Assembly (NCBI GenBank): GCA_039933105.1
Contig: JBDTOT010000012.1
Location: 46,506-110,505, forward strand
DNA from: FEN-1219 sp039933105
GTDB taxonomy: Bacteria; Pseudomonadota; Gammaproteobacteria; Steroidobacterales; Rariloculaceae
DNA: 64,000 bases
Direction of reading: 5' to 3'
Position numbers and translations under genes: made by a program. The notes beneath the pieces are model-generated. The model did no database searches and was not told the origin of the DNA. It saw only the letters and a list, made by a program, of their open reading frames with translations. Shown one piece after another: positions 17,645 to 25,631 of the stretch (its first letter is position 1; every line of letters begins with the position of its first letter).

Positions 17645-18580
17645 ATGCCGAAACACACGCTCGGCTGGATCGGTGCCGGCGGGCGGATGGGCGCGGCGAT
17701 GGCGAAGCGCCTACTCGCGGCCGGCCATGACGTCACCGTCTACAACCGCACGCGCAGCAAGGTCGAGCCGCTCGCAGCGCTCGGCGCAAAGATCGTCGAT
17801 TCGCCGCGCGCCATGCGCGGGCTCGACGTCGTGTTCACGACTGTATCCGCGTCCCAGGATCTCGCAGCGGTGTGTCTTGGCGCAGACGGTGTGCTCGGCA
17901 AGGACCAATCGCCGAAGCTCTTGATCGACTGCTCGAGCGTCTCGGAGGAAGCCTCGGCCGACGTGCGAGCCGCGGCGGCCAAGCTCGGCACGGACATGCT
18001 CGCTGCGCCTGTCAGCGGCAATGCAAAAGTCGTCACCGCAGGCAAGCTCACGATCGTGGCATCCGGCCCGCGCAAGGCGTTCGATCTCGCGAAGCCGTAC
18101 CTCGATGCGCTCGGCGTAGGCGTCACCTACGTCGGTGAGGGCGAGCTCGCACGCATGGTCAAGATTTGCCACAACCTGTTGCTCGGCGTCGTGGCGCAGT
18201 CGCTAGCCGAAATCACGGTGCTGGCGGAGAAAGGCGGCGTGCCGCGCAGCGCGTTCCTCGAGTTCATCAACAACAGCGTCATGGGCTCGATGTTCTCGCG
18301 CTACAAGACGCCGGCGTTCGTGAACCTCGACTGGACGCCCACGTTCACGCCGGTGCTGTTGCTCAAGGATTTGGATCTCGGGCTCAAAGCGGCCAAGCAG
18401 CTCGATGTGGAGCTGCCGGTTACGCACATCACACGCGAGCTGGTCCATGCCGCCGTCGAGGCCGGCCATACGGACTGCGACTTCGCGATCCTGCTCGAGC
18501 AGCAGGCAAATGCAGCGGGCATGAAGCTCGTGCCGGAGAACATCGCCGTCGACGACGGACTGAAGAAGAAATCCGGCTAG
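17645..18580 (+). CDS. NAD(P)-dependent 3-hydroxyisobutyrate-dehydrogenase-family oxidoreductase
   Basis: 311 residues, starting 2 bases after the E2 stop. N-terminal Rossmann domain with GWIGAGGRMGAAMAKRL, the substrate-binding DCSSVSEEAS, LAAPVSGNAKVVTAGKLT, and the catalytic-lysine helix MVKICHNLLLG. It is likely co-transcribed with the E1/E2 genes and could reduce or oxidise a beta-hydroxy acid related to that complex's substrate. Its stop codon overlaps that of the convergent gene within a shared CTAG. Confidence 0.85.
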   Translation: MPKHTLGWIGAGGRMGAAMAKRLLAAGHDVTVYNRTRSKVEPLAALGAKIVDSPRAMRGLDVVFTTVSASQDLAAVCLGADGVLGKDQSPKLLIDCSSVSEEASADVRAAAAKLGTDMLAAPVSGNAKVVTAGKLTIVASGPRKAFDLAKPYLDALGVGVTYVGEGELARMVKICHNLLLGVVAQSLAEITVLAEKGGVPRSAFLEFINNSVMGSMFSRYKTPAFVNLDWTPTFTPVLLLKDLDLGLKAAKQLDVELPVTHITRELVHAAVEAGHTDCDFAILLEQQANAAGMKLVPENIAVDDGLKKKSG

Positions 18581-19002
18581 TCCTGCCGTTCCGCAGCGGC
18601 TTTCAAGCAGCGCACGAACTCGTTGAACGCCGGCTTAAGGTCCGGAATCGACTTGGCAATCAGTGGCGCGAACAGCCCTGCAAATTCCTCGCGCATGTCG
18701 AACTCTACGCTGCCGCTGTTGTGTGGCGCGATCGTGAACGTGCGCGTTCCGGTGAACAAACCGAGCGGCATGCCCCCGCGCCAGACCATACGCCGCGGCG
18801 CGTCGAGCTCCGCGACTCGGACCGGGAAAGCGCGCCCAGGGCTCAACTTCGTATGCACGGTGACGGTAGCGCCCAACGCCACATAGCCAGCTACCTTGTC
18901 GACCGTGGTGTTCCACGCGGGCCAACGGGCCACGTCTATTAATAGCGCCCACACGCGCTCGGCTGGCGCTTGGATGGAACCTGCGGCTTGGAAGGTCTTC
19001 AT
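18577..19002 (-). CDS. SRPBCC (polyketide cyclase/START-like) protein
   Basis: 141 residues. GSIQAPAERVWALLIDVARWPAWN and the pattern of alternating strands are typical of the SRPBCC superfamily, which binds hydrophobic ligands in a helix-grip fold. No catalytic residues can be assigned. It is convergent with the dehydrogenase gene and shares its stop region; it is probably transcribed alone from the 19.0-19.1 kb intergenic region. Confidence 0.75.
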   Translation of the reverse strand: MKTFQAAGSIQAPAERVWALLIDVARWPAWNTTVDKVAGYVALGATVTVHTKLSPGRAFPVRVAELDAPRRMVWRGGMPLGLFTGTRTFTIAPHNSGSVEFDMREEFAGLFAPLIAKSIPDLKPAFNEFVRCLKAAAERQD

Positions 19003-19117
19003 CGATTGATGTTACTCGGGGTACGCCCGACTGTTGGTAGTTCTGGTCGATCAATTCTGCTACGTTGTCGCCGCAACTGCGAGCCACCGCCGCATAGCCA
19101 AAGGACTAGCTGAGAAC

Positions 19118-19444
19118 ATGAGCCGCGAACTGACCCCCACCGCCGGTCGCTGGTACCGGGACCTGGAAAGAGATGAGACCTTCAAAGTCGTAACCGTCGA
19201 CGAAGACGACGACTTGATCGAGATTCAGCACGCCGACGGCGAGATGGAAGATCTCGAGTCCGCGGAGTGGTTTGAGATGGATCTCGAGCGCATCGAAGAA
19301 CCAGAGGACTGGTTGAACGAGGCCAAGGACGAGAAAGAAGACAAAGACGATCGCGACGACGATCTCGAGGACGACGACGACGATGACGACGAGGATGATG
19401 ATGACGATGAGGACGACGATGACGGCGATCGCGACGACTACTAG
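19118..19444 (+). CDS. DUF6763-like small protein with an extreme Asp/Glu-rich tail
   Basis: 108 residues from ATG 19118. Residues 1-65 (LTPTAGRWYRDLERDETFKV, then IEIQHADGEMEDLE and EEPEDWLNEA) resemble the short DUF6763 family of gammaproteobacteria. The last 40 residues are almost entirely Asp and Glu with a few Arg/Lys/Gly, encoded by a GAC/GAT/GAG triplet tract. Function is unknown. The tract overlaps the start of the next gene in another frame and could vary by triplet slippage. Confidence 0.7.
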   Translation: MSRELTPTAGRWYRDLERDETFKVVTVDEDDDLIEIQHADGEMEDLESAEWFEMDLERIEEPEDWLNEAKDEKEDKDDRDDDLEDDDDDDDEDDDDDEDDDDGDRDDY

Positions 19445-20438
19445 CGCCGCTCTGTCCCGCTCCTCCTGGCTCGTCGCGGCGGCCATGTCGGTGCTATGCA
19501 CCGCCGGCGCGAGCGCGCAGTCGCTCGTCGACCAGCTCGCATGGGCCTACGCGATAACACCGGGCACAGACCCCGCCGCGCCGGCCGACGACGGCACGCA
19601 GCGCCAGCTGCCCGGCACGGACAAGACGTTCAAGGTCGATCAGATCCGCAACCGGTTCGGGCCCTCCGACTGGTTTCCCGGCGAACACCCGAGCATGCCG
19701 AGTGTCGTGGCCAACGGGCGCGAGGCGGCGGGCATCTGGGCGTGCTCGCTGTGTCACTACCCGAATGGCAAGGGCCGGCCCGAGAACGCGGGCGTCGCGG
19801 GGCTTCCGAAGGAATACTTCGCCCAACAGCTCTACGACATGAAGCACGGGCTGCGCATGAGCGCGGACACGCGCAAACCGAATACGTCACGCATGATCGC
19901 CTTCGCGGCCGCCATGACCGACGACGAGATCCGACAGGCCGCCGAATACTTCGGCGCCATGAAGTGGACGCCCTGGATCGACGTCGTCGAAACCAAGACG
20001 GTCCCGAAGACTTCGCCGCGCGGTGGCATGCACCTACGGCTCGAAGGCGCGGAGGCCGGCACGGAGCCGCTCGGCAAACGCATCATCGAGACGCCGCGCA
20101 ATACCGAGTACACGGAGCTGCTACGCAACCCGCATTCGGACTTCATTGCTTACGTGCCAGTCGGCGCCACGGCGAAAGGCAAAGCGCTTGCGACGACGGG
20201 TGGCGGCAAGACGACTCAGTGCACCGTGTGCCACGGCGACAACCTGAACGGACTCGCGGTGGTCCCAAGCCTGCGCGGCCGTTCGCCGAGCTACATTGCG
20301 CGCCAGCTCGCGGACTTCAAGCAGGGAACGCGGCACGGCCCATGGGCGCCGCTGATGGCGCAAGTCGTGGCGAAGCTCTCCGCCGACGACATTCTGAACC
20401 TGTCCGCGTATCTCGCGTCCTTGCCGCCGGAGCGCTGA
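19419..20438 (+). CDS. Secreted di-haem cytochrome c
   Basis: 339 residues from ATG 19419; in-frame ATGs at 19383-19407 also exist, but 19419 gives the shortest leader with a full signal peptide (hydrophobic WLVAAAMSVLCTAGASA). Two class I cytochrome domains carry CSLCH (about 109) and CTVCH (about 268). The start lies inside the Asp-rich tail of the preceding gene, an overlap of at least 26 bases in a different frame. Likely a periplasmic electron carrier; it resembles cytochromes that accompany quinoprotein dehydrogenases, but the partner is not known. Confidence 0.85.
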   Translation: MTAIATTTSAALSRSSWLVAAAMSVLCTAGASAQSLVDQLAWAYAITPGTDPAAPADDGTQRQLPGTDKTFKVDQIRNRFGPSDWFPGEHPSMPSVVANGREAAGIWACSLCHYPNGKGRPENAGVAGLPKEYFAQQLYDMKHGLRMSADTRKPNTSRMIAFAAAMTDDEIRQAAEYFGAMKWTPWIDVVETKTVPKTSPRGGMHLRLEGAEAGTEPLGKRIIETPRNTEYTELLRNPHSDFIAYVPVGATAKGKALATTGGGKTTQCTVCHGDNLNGLAVVPSLRGRSPSYIARQLADFKQGTRHGPWAPLMAQVVAKLSADDILNLSAYLASLPPER

Positions 20439-20446
20439 GCAAGCGG

Positions 20447-20869
20447 CTACGGCCGAAACTCGCGGGGCTCGAGCCGAACGTCGACCGACGCGACCTCGAA
20501 CCCGAGGCTCTGCCGCTTCGGGCGAAACTCGTTGGCCTGCACAAGCAAAGTGACGTTCGCAGGCGGCGCCTGGTCGCACACGGGCTCGGCGGCCTTCAGC
20601 ACGAACGAGCCATCGACGCCGCTACGCGTCGAGAGTTGCTCTTCCAGATACGTGACTTCGACGACCGCATACGGCACGGGCTTGCCATTGGCGTCGCGAA
20701 CCGACCCGCGCAGCTCGTACTGCGCGCAGGTGGCGCGGATGATCCAGCGCTCGATGAAACCAGTGCCCGCGTCGTGGCTCGCGTTTACCAGCACGTTCAG
20801 CAGCAGGAACATCGCTGAAGCGATCACGATGCCGATCACGGCGAACAGCAGGTAACGAAACGCGCCCAC
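20447..20869 (-). CDS. Membrane-anchored protein with a carboxypeptidase-regulatory-like domain
   Basis: 140 residues. One N-terminal membrane helix (YLLFAVIGIVIASAMFLLLN) anchors a small beta-sandwich: ELRGSVRDANGKPVPYAVVE then SGVDGSFVLKA, the pattern of CarboxypepD_reg/transthyretin-like domains. Function unknown. It sits 11 bases downstream of the amidohydrolase gene and is probably co-transcribed with it. Confidence 0.65.
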   Translation of the reverse strand: MGAFRYLLFAVIGIVIASAMFLLLNVLVNASHDAGTGFIERWIIRATCAQYELRGSVRDANGKPVPYAVVEVTYLEEQLSTRSGVDGSFVLKAAEPVCDQAPPANVTLLVQANEFRPKRQSLGFEVASVDVRLEPREFRP

Positions 20870-20880
20870 GTGCTACTTCG

Positions 20881-21936
20881 TTAACCCTCGATCTTCAGCA
20901 GCCGGCGCAAGTTGCCGCCGAGAATCGCTTCCTTCTCGGCTGGCTTCAAGAACGGCGACTGCGCGATCAAGTCGATCGTATCCGGCCACACGTAAGGAAT
21001 ATCGGAGCCGTACACGACCTGGCTCACGCCGGTTTCGGCCACGAGGTGGCGCAACCCTTCCGTCGAGAACACCATCGAATCCACGAGGATCTGATCCCTG
21101 AAGTAGTCGCTCGGTTTGCGTTTGTTCGCGCACTTTGCGTCGTCGCGCACGACGCATGACGCATCTGCGCGGCCGACATACGACGGCAGGTAGCCACCGC
21201 CGTGCGCCGCACAGAGCTTCAGACGCGGAAAGCGGTCGAGCGTGCCGTCGTAAATCATGTGGCTCAAGAACACGGTCGTCTCGAGCGGATTGCCGACGAT
21301 GTTCGGGAGGCTGCCGCGGCCGTCGAGCGAACCATCACGTGCGATGTTCTGCGCGTTGTTCGGGTGCATGAACACCGGCACGCCGAGCTCTTCGGCCTTT
21401 GCCCAGAACGGATCGTATTTCGGCGACGACGGCGGTTCGTTCGAGACGTGCCCCCCGATCGACGCGCCACGGATCCCGAGATTCTTCACGGCATGCTCGA
21501 GCTGCTCGGCGGCGAGATCGGGAAACTGCAGTGCCGGCGACGAAAGCCCTACGAACCGCTGCGAATTCTGCTTGCACCAGGCCGCGATCCCCTCGTCGTG
21601 GATGGCAACGACCTGCTTCGCCGCTTCGCGATCGGCCGTGTACCACCAGTACGTGTTGACGCTGAGCGCCTGCACGTCGATGCCGCGTTCGTCCATGAGC
21701 TTGATGCGCTCCGGCCCCATCACGAGCGTGGGCGGCAACGCACGCGGCACGCTGACGCCGGGCACACGCGTGGCGACTTCCGGGAACACGCAGTGCGCGT
21801 GCACGTCCACCACCATGACGCGCCGGCCATTGATCTTGACCTCTTTGCGGCCCGGCGCCTGCGCCTTGAGGCCGCCCGCGCCCAGCGCCACGATCGCGCC
21901 GCCGGCGGCGCGCAGGAATAGTCTGCGAGTACTCAT
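20881..21936 (-). CDS. Tat-exported amidohydrolase (ACMSD/decarboxylase-like)
   Basis: 351 residues. The N-terminus TRRLFLRAAGGAIVALGAGG looks like a twin-arginine signal. The enzyme part has VDVHAHCVFPEV (metal-binding HxH), MHPNNAQN, LCAAHGGGYLPSY and YGSDIPYVWP (final metal Asp), which places it in the amidohydrolase 2 family with ACMSD and hydroxybenzoate-type decarboxylases. Substrate unknown. It is divergent from the PQQ sugar dehydrogenase across 209 bases. Confidence 0.85.
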   Translation of the reverse strand: MSTRRLFLRAAGGAIVALGAGGLKAQAPGRKEVKINGRRVMVVDVHAHCVFPEVATRVPGVSVPRALPPTLVMGPERIKLMDERGIDVQALSVNTYWWYTADREAAKQVVAIHDEGIAAWCKQNSQRFVGLSSPALQFPDLAAEQLEHAVKNLGIRGASIGGHVSNEPPSSPKYDPFWAKAEELGVPVFMHPNNAQNIARDGSLDGRGSLPNIVGNPLETTVFLSHMIYDGTLDRFPRLKLCAAHGGGYLPSYVGRADASCVVRDDAKCANKRKPSDYFRDQILVDSMVFSTEGLRHLVAETGVSQVVYGSDIPYVWPDTIDLIAQSPFLKPAEKEAILGGNLRRLLKIEG

Positions 21937-22090
21937 GAAATTCCCCCGTGCTGGTTCCGGACAGCGTCGCCTACGCCCTGGCGGGCGTCAATCACAGGGC
22001 GCCGCGCGGAGTGGGCACGAAACCTGGTCACGGGTCATGTATGTTCAGGCTAATATAGCGGCCGGCCGCACCGCGTGCGGAAAATAAGAT

Positions 22091-22123
22091 CGATCGGGGG
22101 GCCGCGCTGCCGCGATCGGGGGG
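22091..22123 (+). promoter_or_regulatory. Two phased direct repeats upstream of the PQQ sugar dehydrogenase
   Basis: CGATCGGGGGG occurs at 22091-22101 and again at 22113-22123, a 22-base period that places both on the same face of the helix. They lie 22 bases before the ATG at 22146 and downstream of a possible -10 TAATAT near 22050. A regulator or an mRNA leader element could use them; no known regulator is assigned. Confidence 0.4.
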
Positions 22124-22145
22124 TTCATCAGATGAGGGGTTGCTC

Positions 22146-23363
22146 ATGAAGGTTACACCGCGTTTCGGTGCGTCGGTTCGTTTACTCCTGACCGCCGCCG
22201 CCACCGGCGGCCTCGTCGGCTCGGCATTCGCGCAGCCGCCCGGCCCTCCGGGCGAGCAGTTCAAAGTCGTCACGTTCGTTGAAGGACTCAAGAATCCGTG
22301 GAGCATGGCCTGGCTGCCGAACGGCGACATGCTCGTGACCGAACGCGGCGGCACGCTGCGCCTCGTGAAAGGCGGCAAGCTGATGCCGGACCCGATCGCT
22401 GGCGTACCGAAGGTACGCGCGCTCGGTCAGGGTGGCTTGCAGGAAGTCGCCGTGCATCCGAATTACGCTCAGAACCACTTCATCTATCTGAGCTACTCGA
22501 AGCCCGACGCGGACGGCAAGAAGGGCACCACCGCCCTCTCCCGCGCGAAGTTCGAGAACGACAAACTCTCTGACGTGAAAGAAATCTTCGAAGCCAAGGC
22601 GTGGAACGACGCGCCGGGTCACTTCGGCGCGCGTATCGCGCTCGACAAGCAAGGTCACCTGTTCATGTCGGTCGGCGACCGTATGGCCGGGCTGTTCCCG
22701 CCGCGCCCCGAAGGCGGCATGGACCCGAACCTCGAAGGGCATCCCGCACAGCATCTCGACAACCACCAGGGCAAGATCCTGCGGTTGAACGACGACGGCA
22801 GCGTGCCAAAGGACAACCCGTTCGTGGGCCAGGCCGGCGCGCTCCCGGAGATCTGGAGCTACGGCCATCGCAATCCGCAGGGCCTCGCAATCAACCCGGA
22901 GACGGGCGCGTTGTGGGAAACCGAGCACGGCCCGCAGGGCGGCGACGAGCTGAACCTGATCGAAAAAGGTAAGAACTACGGCTGGCCCGTCATCGGTTAC
23001 GGCGTGAACTACACGCTCGGCACCGAGATCCACAAGACCCGTTACCACGACGGCATGGAGCAGCCGAAAGCGTTCTTCGTACCGTCCATCGCGATCTCGG
23101 GCCTCGCCTTCTACGAAGGCGACAAGTTCCCGAACTGGAAAGGCAACGCGTTCGTCGGCGGCATGAGCACGTATCGCCAGCTGGTGCGCTTCAGCCTGAA
23201 CGGCCCCGTAGTCACGAACCGCGAGGGGCTGCTGCCGGGGCAATACCGCCTCCGCGACGTGCGCGTGGGACCGGACGGCTACGTGTACCTCGCCACCGAC
23301 AACATCTACGGCCAGCCGACGGCAATCCTGCGTCTCGAGCCGGCAGCCGCGGAAAAGAAGTAA
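22146..23363 (+). CDS. Secreted PQQ-dependent sugar (aldose) dehydrogenase
   Basis: 405 residues from ATG 22146, preceded by GAGGGG at 22134-22139. Signal peptide ends at AFA (about residue 29). The six-bladed glucose/sorbosone dehydrogenase propeller is shown by VVTFVEGLKNPWSMAWLPNG, MLVTERGGTLRLV, LGQGGLQEVAVHPNY, WSYGHRNPQGLAINP, ETEHGPQGGDELNLI and GKNYGWPVIGYG. Members oxidise aldoses with PQQ in the periplasm, like E. coli YliI. PQQ synthesis genes are not in this window. Confidence 0.9.
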   Translation: MKVTPRFGASVRLLLTAAATGGLVGSAFAQPPGPPGEQFKVVTFVEGLKNPWSMAWLPNGDMLVTERGGTLRLVKGGKLMPDPIAGVPKVRALGQGGLQEVAVHPNYAQNHFIYLSYSKPDADGKKGTTALSRAKFENDKLSDVKEIFEAKAWNDAPGHFGARIALDKQGHLFMSVGDRMAGLFPPRPEGGMDPNLEGHPAQHLDNHQGKILRLNDDGSVPKDNPFVGQAGALPEIWSYGHRNPQGLAINPETGALWETEHGPQGGDELNLIEKGKNYGWPVIGYGVNYTLGTEIHKTRYHDGMEQPKAFFVPSIAISGLAFYEGDKFPNWKGNAFVGGMSTYRQLVRFSLNGPVVTNREGLLPGQYRLRDVRVGPDGYVYLATDNIYGQPTAILRLEPAAAEKK

Positions 23364-23426
23364 CGCGGGAGCTGACACGCCACGACATCCCTTTCACTTT
23401 CGCGGCGTCGCAGCTGGTTCAACGCA

Positions 23427-24341
23427 TTGGCGTTTGCGACGCTCGCCGCTACGGCGGCGGGCGTCGCGGACGCCCAGTCCACGGCGCGTTGCGATCGCGC
23501 CTGCTTGACCGGGTTCGTCGACGCGTATTTCGCGGCACTGATTGCCAACGACGCGAAGAAGCTGCCGCAGGCGGCGAAAGCGCGCATCACGGAGAACGGC
23601 AGCGAGAAACCGCTCGCCGCCACGTTCTGGGATGGTGCGGCTGAGACGGCGTATCGCTTCGACATCGTCAATGTGCGACGCGGTGACACTGGCACACAGA
23701 CCGTAATCCGCAACGCTGACGGCACGACGACGATGCACATGATGCGTCTCAAGGTGCAGAACGGCGCCATCACCGAGATCGAAACCATTAAAGCGAACAA
23801 GGGCGAGGCCGACCGCCTGTGGGATCCGGACCGGATACTCAAAGAGCCGACCACCAATTTTCAACTGTCGATCCGAGATGCCGAGCGTGATTCGTACTAC
23901 GACCTGATCGGCGCGGCCGACAGCTATTGGCGCGCGTTCCAGACGAACGGCACACCGAACTATCACCGCGCACGTCTGCAGCCTGACTCGAAGCGTTTCG
24001 AGAACGGCCTTCAAACGACGGGGCTGGTGCGCGACGGCGTGTTCAATGACACGTCAAAGGGTTTCGACGAAGGCCGGTTCATCGGCCGCAACATCTGGGA
24101 CCGCCGCTATCCCGTCGTCGATGAAGAGCGCGGCGTCGCGCTCTCGATCGTGCGCTTCGGGCTCAAAGGCGGCGCGAAGAGCCAGAGTGTGGCGACGACG
24201 AACGACCGGTTGGTCGCCGAATTCTTCGCCGTGCGCCACGGCTACATCCAGGAAATCCAAGCCGTGCTGTTCAACCTGCCGGACGAGAAGGCCACGGGCT
24301 GGCCGGCTGGATACGGGCCGGAGCGCGGCGCGACGAAATAG
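23427..24341 (+). CDS. Secreted DUF8021-like protein with an uncertain start
   Basis: 304 residues from TTG 23427, the only conventional start available. The frame is open upstream to 23376 and there encodes SLSRRRSWFNA, a positively charged n-region that completes a normal signal peptide (cleavage near VADAQS). GGGAG at 23367-23371 suggests initiation near an ACG at 23382, so either a rare start codon is used or an ATG was lost. The mature protein has a CDRACLTGFVDAYFAALIAND start and a nuclear-transport-factor-2-like first half. Function unknown. It follows the sugar dehydrogenase by 63 bases. Confidence 0.7.
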   Translation: MAFATLAATAAGVADAQSTARCDRACLTGFVDAYFAALIANDAKKLPQAAKARITENGSEKPLAATFWDGAAETAYRFDIVNVRRGDTGTQTVIRNADGTTTMHMMRLKVQNGAITEIETIKANKGEADRLWDPDRILKEPTTNFQLSIRDAERDSYYDLIGAADSYWRAFQTNGTPNYHRARLQPDSKRFENGLQTTGLVRDGVFNDTSKGFDEGRFIGRNIWDRRYPVVDEERGVALSIVRFGLKGGAKSQSVATTNDRLVAEFFAVRHGYIQEIQAVLFNLPDEKATGWPAGYGPERGATK

Positions 24342-24350
24342 CGCTTTCGT

Positions 24351-25394
24351 TTAGCTCTTCAGCCACGCGCCGATTCGCGGCCACAGTTCCGCGTGAGCGG
24401 CAGATCCGAGCAGCAGCCCCAGGTGCGTCGCGGGGAACACGAAATTCGTGACAGCGTCTCGGCCGAGACGATCGACCAACGCGTTGCTCGAGATCGGTGG
24501 CACGAGACGATCGCGCTCACCGCTCACGTTCAGCACCGGGCAGCGAATGTTCTCGAGCGCCGCGAAGCGCCCGCCGACCCGCAGCCGGCCTTGCGCGAGA
24601 TCGCGGTTCCAGTACGCGTTGCACATCGCTTCGCGAAACACCTGTCCCGTGAGCGGCACGTCGCTCTCGAGCCACGGCTGCAATGCGCGCGCAACTCGGG
24701 CGCCGGCGGTCGTGCGACTCAGGGCCGGCTCTTGCAGTTCGTCGGCCACGTAACGCGACAGCTGCGCGGGACCCGGAACGCCCGCATTCAGCCACGCGCG
24801 AATCCACCAGCCGGGCACGTTGCCGAACATGCGCACGACGTATTCCACGATCGTCGGCGCAAACGGCGACTGCAGCTCGATCGGCGCGCCCACGGGCACC
24901 ACGCGCGCCACGTTTTCCGGATGCAGCGCGGCGTACAGCAGCGCGAGCAGCCCGCCGAAGCAGTTGCCGATGAGCGGCACGCGTTCCACGCCCTCGTGCG
25001 TACGCACGTACTCTACTGCGCAGGCGAGATCGCCGTTCACGTACGCGTCGAAGCCGCGCTCGGCATTCTCCGCGTCCGGCGCCTGCCAATCGGTGAGATA
25101 CACCGTAAATCCCTGAGCGAGCAGATTGCGGACGATGCTGCGCTCGGGCAGCAGGTCGAGCACGTAGGGACGTTTGAACAACGAGTAGACCAGGAGCACT
25201 GGCGGCCCGTTCGCTTCGACATTGTCCGGACGGTACCGGCGCAAACGCAGAAGCCCGCTCTCGTCGACAACGTCGAACGGCGTGCGTGTAGGAGGATCGG
25301 AGGGAACATCGAGCGACTCGTGCAGCGCGCGCTCGAACTTGAGGTCGGGGAAATCCGTGGCCGGCACGCGGCGGGAAGCGCCTTCGATCGTCAT
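24351..25394 (-). CDS. phaC: Class III-type polyhydroxyalkanoate synthase (PhaC) / alpha-beta hydrolase
   Basis: 347 residues from ATG at 25394, with GGAG at 25402-25405. The length and sequence match PhaC of the class III type: LLVYSLFKRPYVLDLLPERS, VYLTDWQAPD, and the synthase box GNCFGG in which Cys145 replaces the serine of lipases, plus GERDRLVPP (Asp) and ATHLGLLLG (His). It would polymerise hydroxyacyl-CoA to storage polyester. Class III enzymes need a PhaE partner, and none is adjacent. A Pho-box-like element lies 46-63 bases upstream. Confidence 0.8.
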   Translation of the reverse strand: MTIEGASRRVPATDFPDLKFERALHESLDVPSDPPTRTPFDVVDESGLLRLRRYRPDNVEANGPPVLLVYSLFKRPYVLDLLPERSIVRNLLAQGFTVYLTDWQAPDAENAERGFDAYVNGDLACAVEYVRTHEGVERVPLIGNCFGGLLALLYAALHPENVARVVPVGAPIELQSPFAPTIVEYVVRMFGNVPGWWIRAWLNAGVPGPAQLSRYVADELQEPALSRTTAGARVARALQPWLESDVPLTGQVFREAMCNAYWNRDLAQGRLRVGGRFAALENIRCPVLNVSGERDRLVPPISSNALVDRLGRDAVTNFVFPATHLGLLLGSAAHAELWPRIGAWLKS

Positions 25395-25439
25395 GAACTG
25401 CTCCGTTGCAGACGCGAGTCGACATCCTGCCAACCCTTT

Positions 25440-25457
25440 CTGACAGTTTGCTGACAG
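25440..25457 (-). promoter_or_regulatory. Pho-box-like element upstream of phaC
   Basis: Read on the minus strand it is CTGTCAG-CAAA-CTGTCAG: two identical 7-base repeats separated by 4 bases, the geometry and core (CTGTCA) of PhoB-binding sites. It is oriented towards phaC and ends 46 bases before its start, about where it would overlap the -35 region. This suggests induction of polymer synthesis during phosphate limitation. Confidence 0.6.
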
Positions 25458-25631
25458 CCCCCACACGGCGCCAGTTAAGTTTTTTTCACGAAGACGCCGC
25501 CGTCGCGTACAACACCGAAGGCGCGATCTCCTCAGAAGCAACGCGCTCGTGAGGTTAGTTTTGGCTTGAATCGCAACCGCCGGGCGAACATCATCACAGC
25601 GGTTTGCCGCCACGATCCGGGGAAGGGCTTC

